NCBI RefSeq assembly: GCF_947077775.1
Contig: NZ_CAMTTE010000001.1
Coordinates: 1,302,001 to 1,366,000 of the forward strand
Length of the DNA: 64,000 nt
From: Salinibacter pepae
Lineage (GTDB): Bacteria > Bacteroidota > Rhodothermia > Rhodothermales > Salinibacteraceae
Direction of reading: 5' to 3'
The translations under genes were made by a program, and so were the position numbers. Of this stretch, positions 62,591-64,000 are shown in pieces; the first letter of the stretch is position 1; every line of letters begins with the position of its first letter. The notes under the pieces were generated by a model. The model was not told the origin of the DNA. It searched no databases and saw only the letters and a program-made list of their open reading frames with translations.

Positions 62591-63654
62591 CGGGCCGAGG
62601 TGGCGGTCTCTTCCGTCTTCCAGAAGGCAATGCCGCCCGCCTGCGGCCCCACCTCGACGGAGGCGACGCGCTCGTTCGACTGCAGGTCGAATACGTCCAC
62701 GGCACCCGGGTCGTCGCCCCGCCCCTCCGCCGAGACGAACGCGTAGCGGCTGTCGGGCGAGATCACGACGCCGTGCGTGACGGCCTGTGTGTTCGACAGG
62801 CGGGCCGCCCGCTCCCCCGTCCCCAAATTCCAGATGCCCGTCTCGCCGGTCCCCTTGTAGGACACCACGAGCGTCGTGCCGTCCGGCGACACCTCCAGGT
62901 TGTACGGCGCGGTCCCCTCGCCCGTCGGCAGCCGCTGCGTCACCGCCCAGTCATCCCGGTCCACCACGACCACCTCGTCGGCCCCATTGTGGGCCACGTA
63001 CGCCAGCGGCCGCGAGGGGTGCGGATCCACCCATGTCGGCTTCGGCGTGCCCTCCCCGGTCGTGAGGGTGCGCGTGACCCGGCCCGTGAGCGCGTCAACT
63101 TCGTGGAGCGTCCCGTCCATCATGCTCACCGAGTAGTGCGTGCGCCCGTCCGGCGCGAAGCGGGAGCCGTGCGGCATGATGCCCGTCTCGATCCGGTCTA
63201 CCTCCGTCATGGCCTCCGGATCGACGACCGACACGGTGCTCGGCTCCATTTCGCCATGGAGGTTGAAGTTCGCAACGTAAAGCAGGCCCGTCACGGAAGA
63301 GACCTCCATCGTGGCCGGAAACATGCCGACGTGGGCGGTGTCGACCTTCGCGTTCGTCCCCGTCTCGTACTTCGCGACGCGGCCGTAGGGCTTGCCGTGG
63401 GCGATGGACACGAACCAGTGGTCCCCATCCGGCGCCACCGTCATGCCGTGCGCCCCCTCCGTCTCGGGCGCGATGTAGCCGACGGGAACGGTTTCCTCCA
63501 CGGTCGCCGATTCGGTGTCGGCATCAAACCGCACCAGGGCCACCTCGTCGGCCGACTCGGACGCGACGTAGGCGTAGTAATTCTGGGCGAGGGTGGGCGA
63601 TGCCGCCAGGCCGAGCAGGCAAACGGCGAGACACAGCGTCCGGAGCAGGTGCAT
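62587..63654 (-). CDS. Secreted YncE-like beta-propeller protein
   Basis: 355 residues starting MHLLRTLCLAVCLLGLAAS at the ATG complement 63652-63654, with a signal peptide (cleavage after SPTLAQ). The rest is a seven-bladed YVTN/YncE-type propeller: YYAYVASESADEVALVRFDA, GAHGMTVAPDGDHWFVSIAH, GLLYVANFNLHGE, HGSRFAPDGRTHYSV, PLAYVAHNGADEVVVVDRD, YNLEVSPDGTTLVVSYKG, GVVISPDSRYAFVSAEGRG. Exported, possibly binding a ligand or scaffold; function unassigned. It overlaps the DUF123 gene by four bases, and lies 126 bp downstream of an LVIVD-repeat gene on the same strand. Confidence 0.88.
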   Translation of the reverse strand: MHLLRTLCLAVCLLGLAASPTLAQNYYAYVASESADEVALVRFDADTESATVEETVPVGYIAPETEGAHGMTVAPDGDHWFVSIAHGKPYGRVAKYETGTNAKVDTAHVGMFPATMEVSSVTGLLYVANFNLHGEMEPSTVSVVDPEAMTEVDRIETGIMPHGSRFAPDGRTHYSVSMMDGTLHEVDALTGRVTRTLTTGEGTPKPTWVDPHPSRPLAYVAHNGADEVVVVDRDDWAVTQRLPTGEGTAPYNLEVSPDGTTLVVSYKGTGETGIWNLGTGERAARLSNTQAVTHGVVISPDSRYAFVSAEGRGDDPGAVDVFDLQSNERVASVEVGPQAGGIAFWKTEETATSAR

Positions 63655-63733
63655 GGGGGGTGGTTGATGGGTTGGTCGGCTAGTGGGTTGGTGAGCTGGG
63701 GCCATCGGCCCCTCCTCACTCGTCAGGCTTCAC

Positions 63734-63780
63734 GCATCACGTCCTCACACATCACGTCCTCACGCATCACTCATCACTCC
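63734..63780. repeat. Short tandem repeat, unit of about 15 bp
   Basis: GCATCACGTCCTCAC (63734-63748) is followed by ACATCACGTCCTCAC (63749-63763) and then a partial GCATCACTCATCACT. It lies in the spacer between the LVIVD-repeat gene and the propeller gene, near GTTGG-rich repeats at 63660-63695. A microsatellite-like feature, possibly polymorphic. Confidence 0.65.
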
Positions 63781-64000
63781 TTACTCTCCATTCGTCAGCT
63801 CCACCGCCCAGAGGCCGGAGTTCCAGTCGGAGAAGAAGACGTGTCCCTCATGCGGCTGCGGCCCCCAGGCCATCGCGGCGTTGGGAATGCGGCCCTCGGG
63901 ATCGTGGGATTTGAAGTGCGCAATCTCACGGCCCTGCTCGTAGAGGTTGCCCTTGAGGTCCCCGGACAGATCCACCACGCGCAGCCCGGCGTTGTAGTAG
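63781..64000 (-). CDS. LVIVD-repeat protein, C-terminal end (continues past the right edge)
   Basis: Only the last 72 residues are in the window: beginning YYNAGLRVVDLSGDLKGN, then the typical LVIVD-repeat pieces EQGREIAHFKSHDPEGR, AMAWGPQPHEGHVFFSDWN, SGLWAVELTNGE and a stop at 63781. The repeated sequence (LRVVDLS, GLWAVEL) is a feature of LVIVD/choice-of-anchor beta-propellers that are usually secreted. Gene order suggests cotranscription with the YncE-like propeller 126 bp downstream. The N-terminus and any signal are outside the window. Confidence 0.75.
   Translation of the reverse strand, partial: YYNAGLRVVDLSGDLKGNLYEQGREIAHFKSHDPEGRIPNAAMAWGPQPHEGHVFFSDWNSGLWAVELTNGE

Overview
The window reads as chromosome of a high-G+C, salt-adapted member of the Bacteroidota, most likely Salinibacter or a close Rhodothermia relative. 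This is inferred from strongly acidic protein surfaces (PckA, GlmM, HrcA, the methyltransferase), a DUF4105/Lnb-type lipoprotein acyltransferase, the ctaA-ctaB-ABC transporter block and RNase HII/PEP carboxykinase proteins of that flavour. No rRNA is present, so the species is not proven. Because the DNA is so G+C rich, nearly every gene carries long open frames on its opposite strand; these were treated as shadows.

Layout. 1-3.1 kb: heat-shock operon hrcA-grpE-dnaJ (minus; dnaJ runs off the left edge). 3.7-9.9 kb: sppA, gpmI, endonuclease III, an Lnb-type membrane protein and a small unknown. 10.1-13.3 kb: small heat-shock protein, fumarylacetoacetase and a conserved unknown gene upstream of it. 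13.7-20.7 kb: TPR lipoprotein, a Cys/Met-metabolism PLP enzyme, DUF427 protein, an AMP-forming ligase-like protein, a small coiled-coil protein and a phosphohexomutase. 20.9-25.0 kb: heme A / heme O synthases followed by an ABC ATPase and permease, with a 268-bp IS630-type miniature element sitting exactly in the stop codon of the ATPase gene. 25.1-38.2 kb: metabolic genes (rnhB, pckA, FAD oxidoreductase, adenine deaminase, thrC, acyl-CoA synthetase, pyrD, phzF-like), two envelope proteins and a tRNA-Pro(CGG). 38.2-50 kb: a large protease/propeller/beta-barrel protein, mrdA-rodA, amt and uvrA.

50.2-61.9 kb is the accessory region. It holds a decayed AbrB-type antitoxin gene (one internal stop plus one frameshift), a cytosolic 5'-nucleotidase-like gene, and then a minus-strand run with visibly lower G+C at its downstream end: a PLD-nuclease/SNF2 helicase, a large Eco57I-type adenine methyltransferase, a HEPN-like protein with an RX4H motif, an unknown 359-residue protein and a four-helix membrane protein. 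Upstream of the helicase lies a Xre-RES toxin-antitoxin pair with a perfect 9-bp inverted repeat just ahead of the antitoxin start. Together these look like a restriction/defence island; the helicase-methyltransferase pair resembles parts of DISARM and type 3 BREX but the other hallmark genes of those systems are not in the window.

62.1-64 kb: a GIY-YIG (DUF123) protein overlapping a secreted YncE-like propeller gene, then the 3' end of an LVIVD-repeat protein that continues past the right edge.
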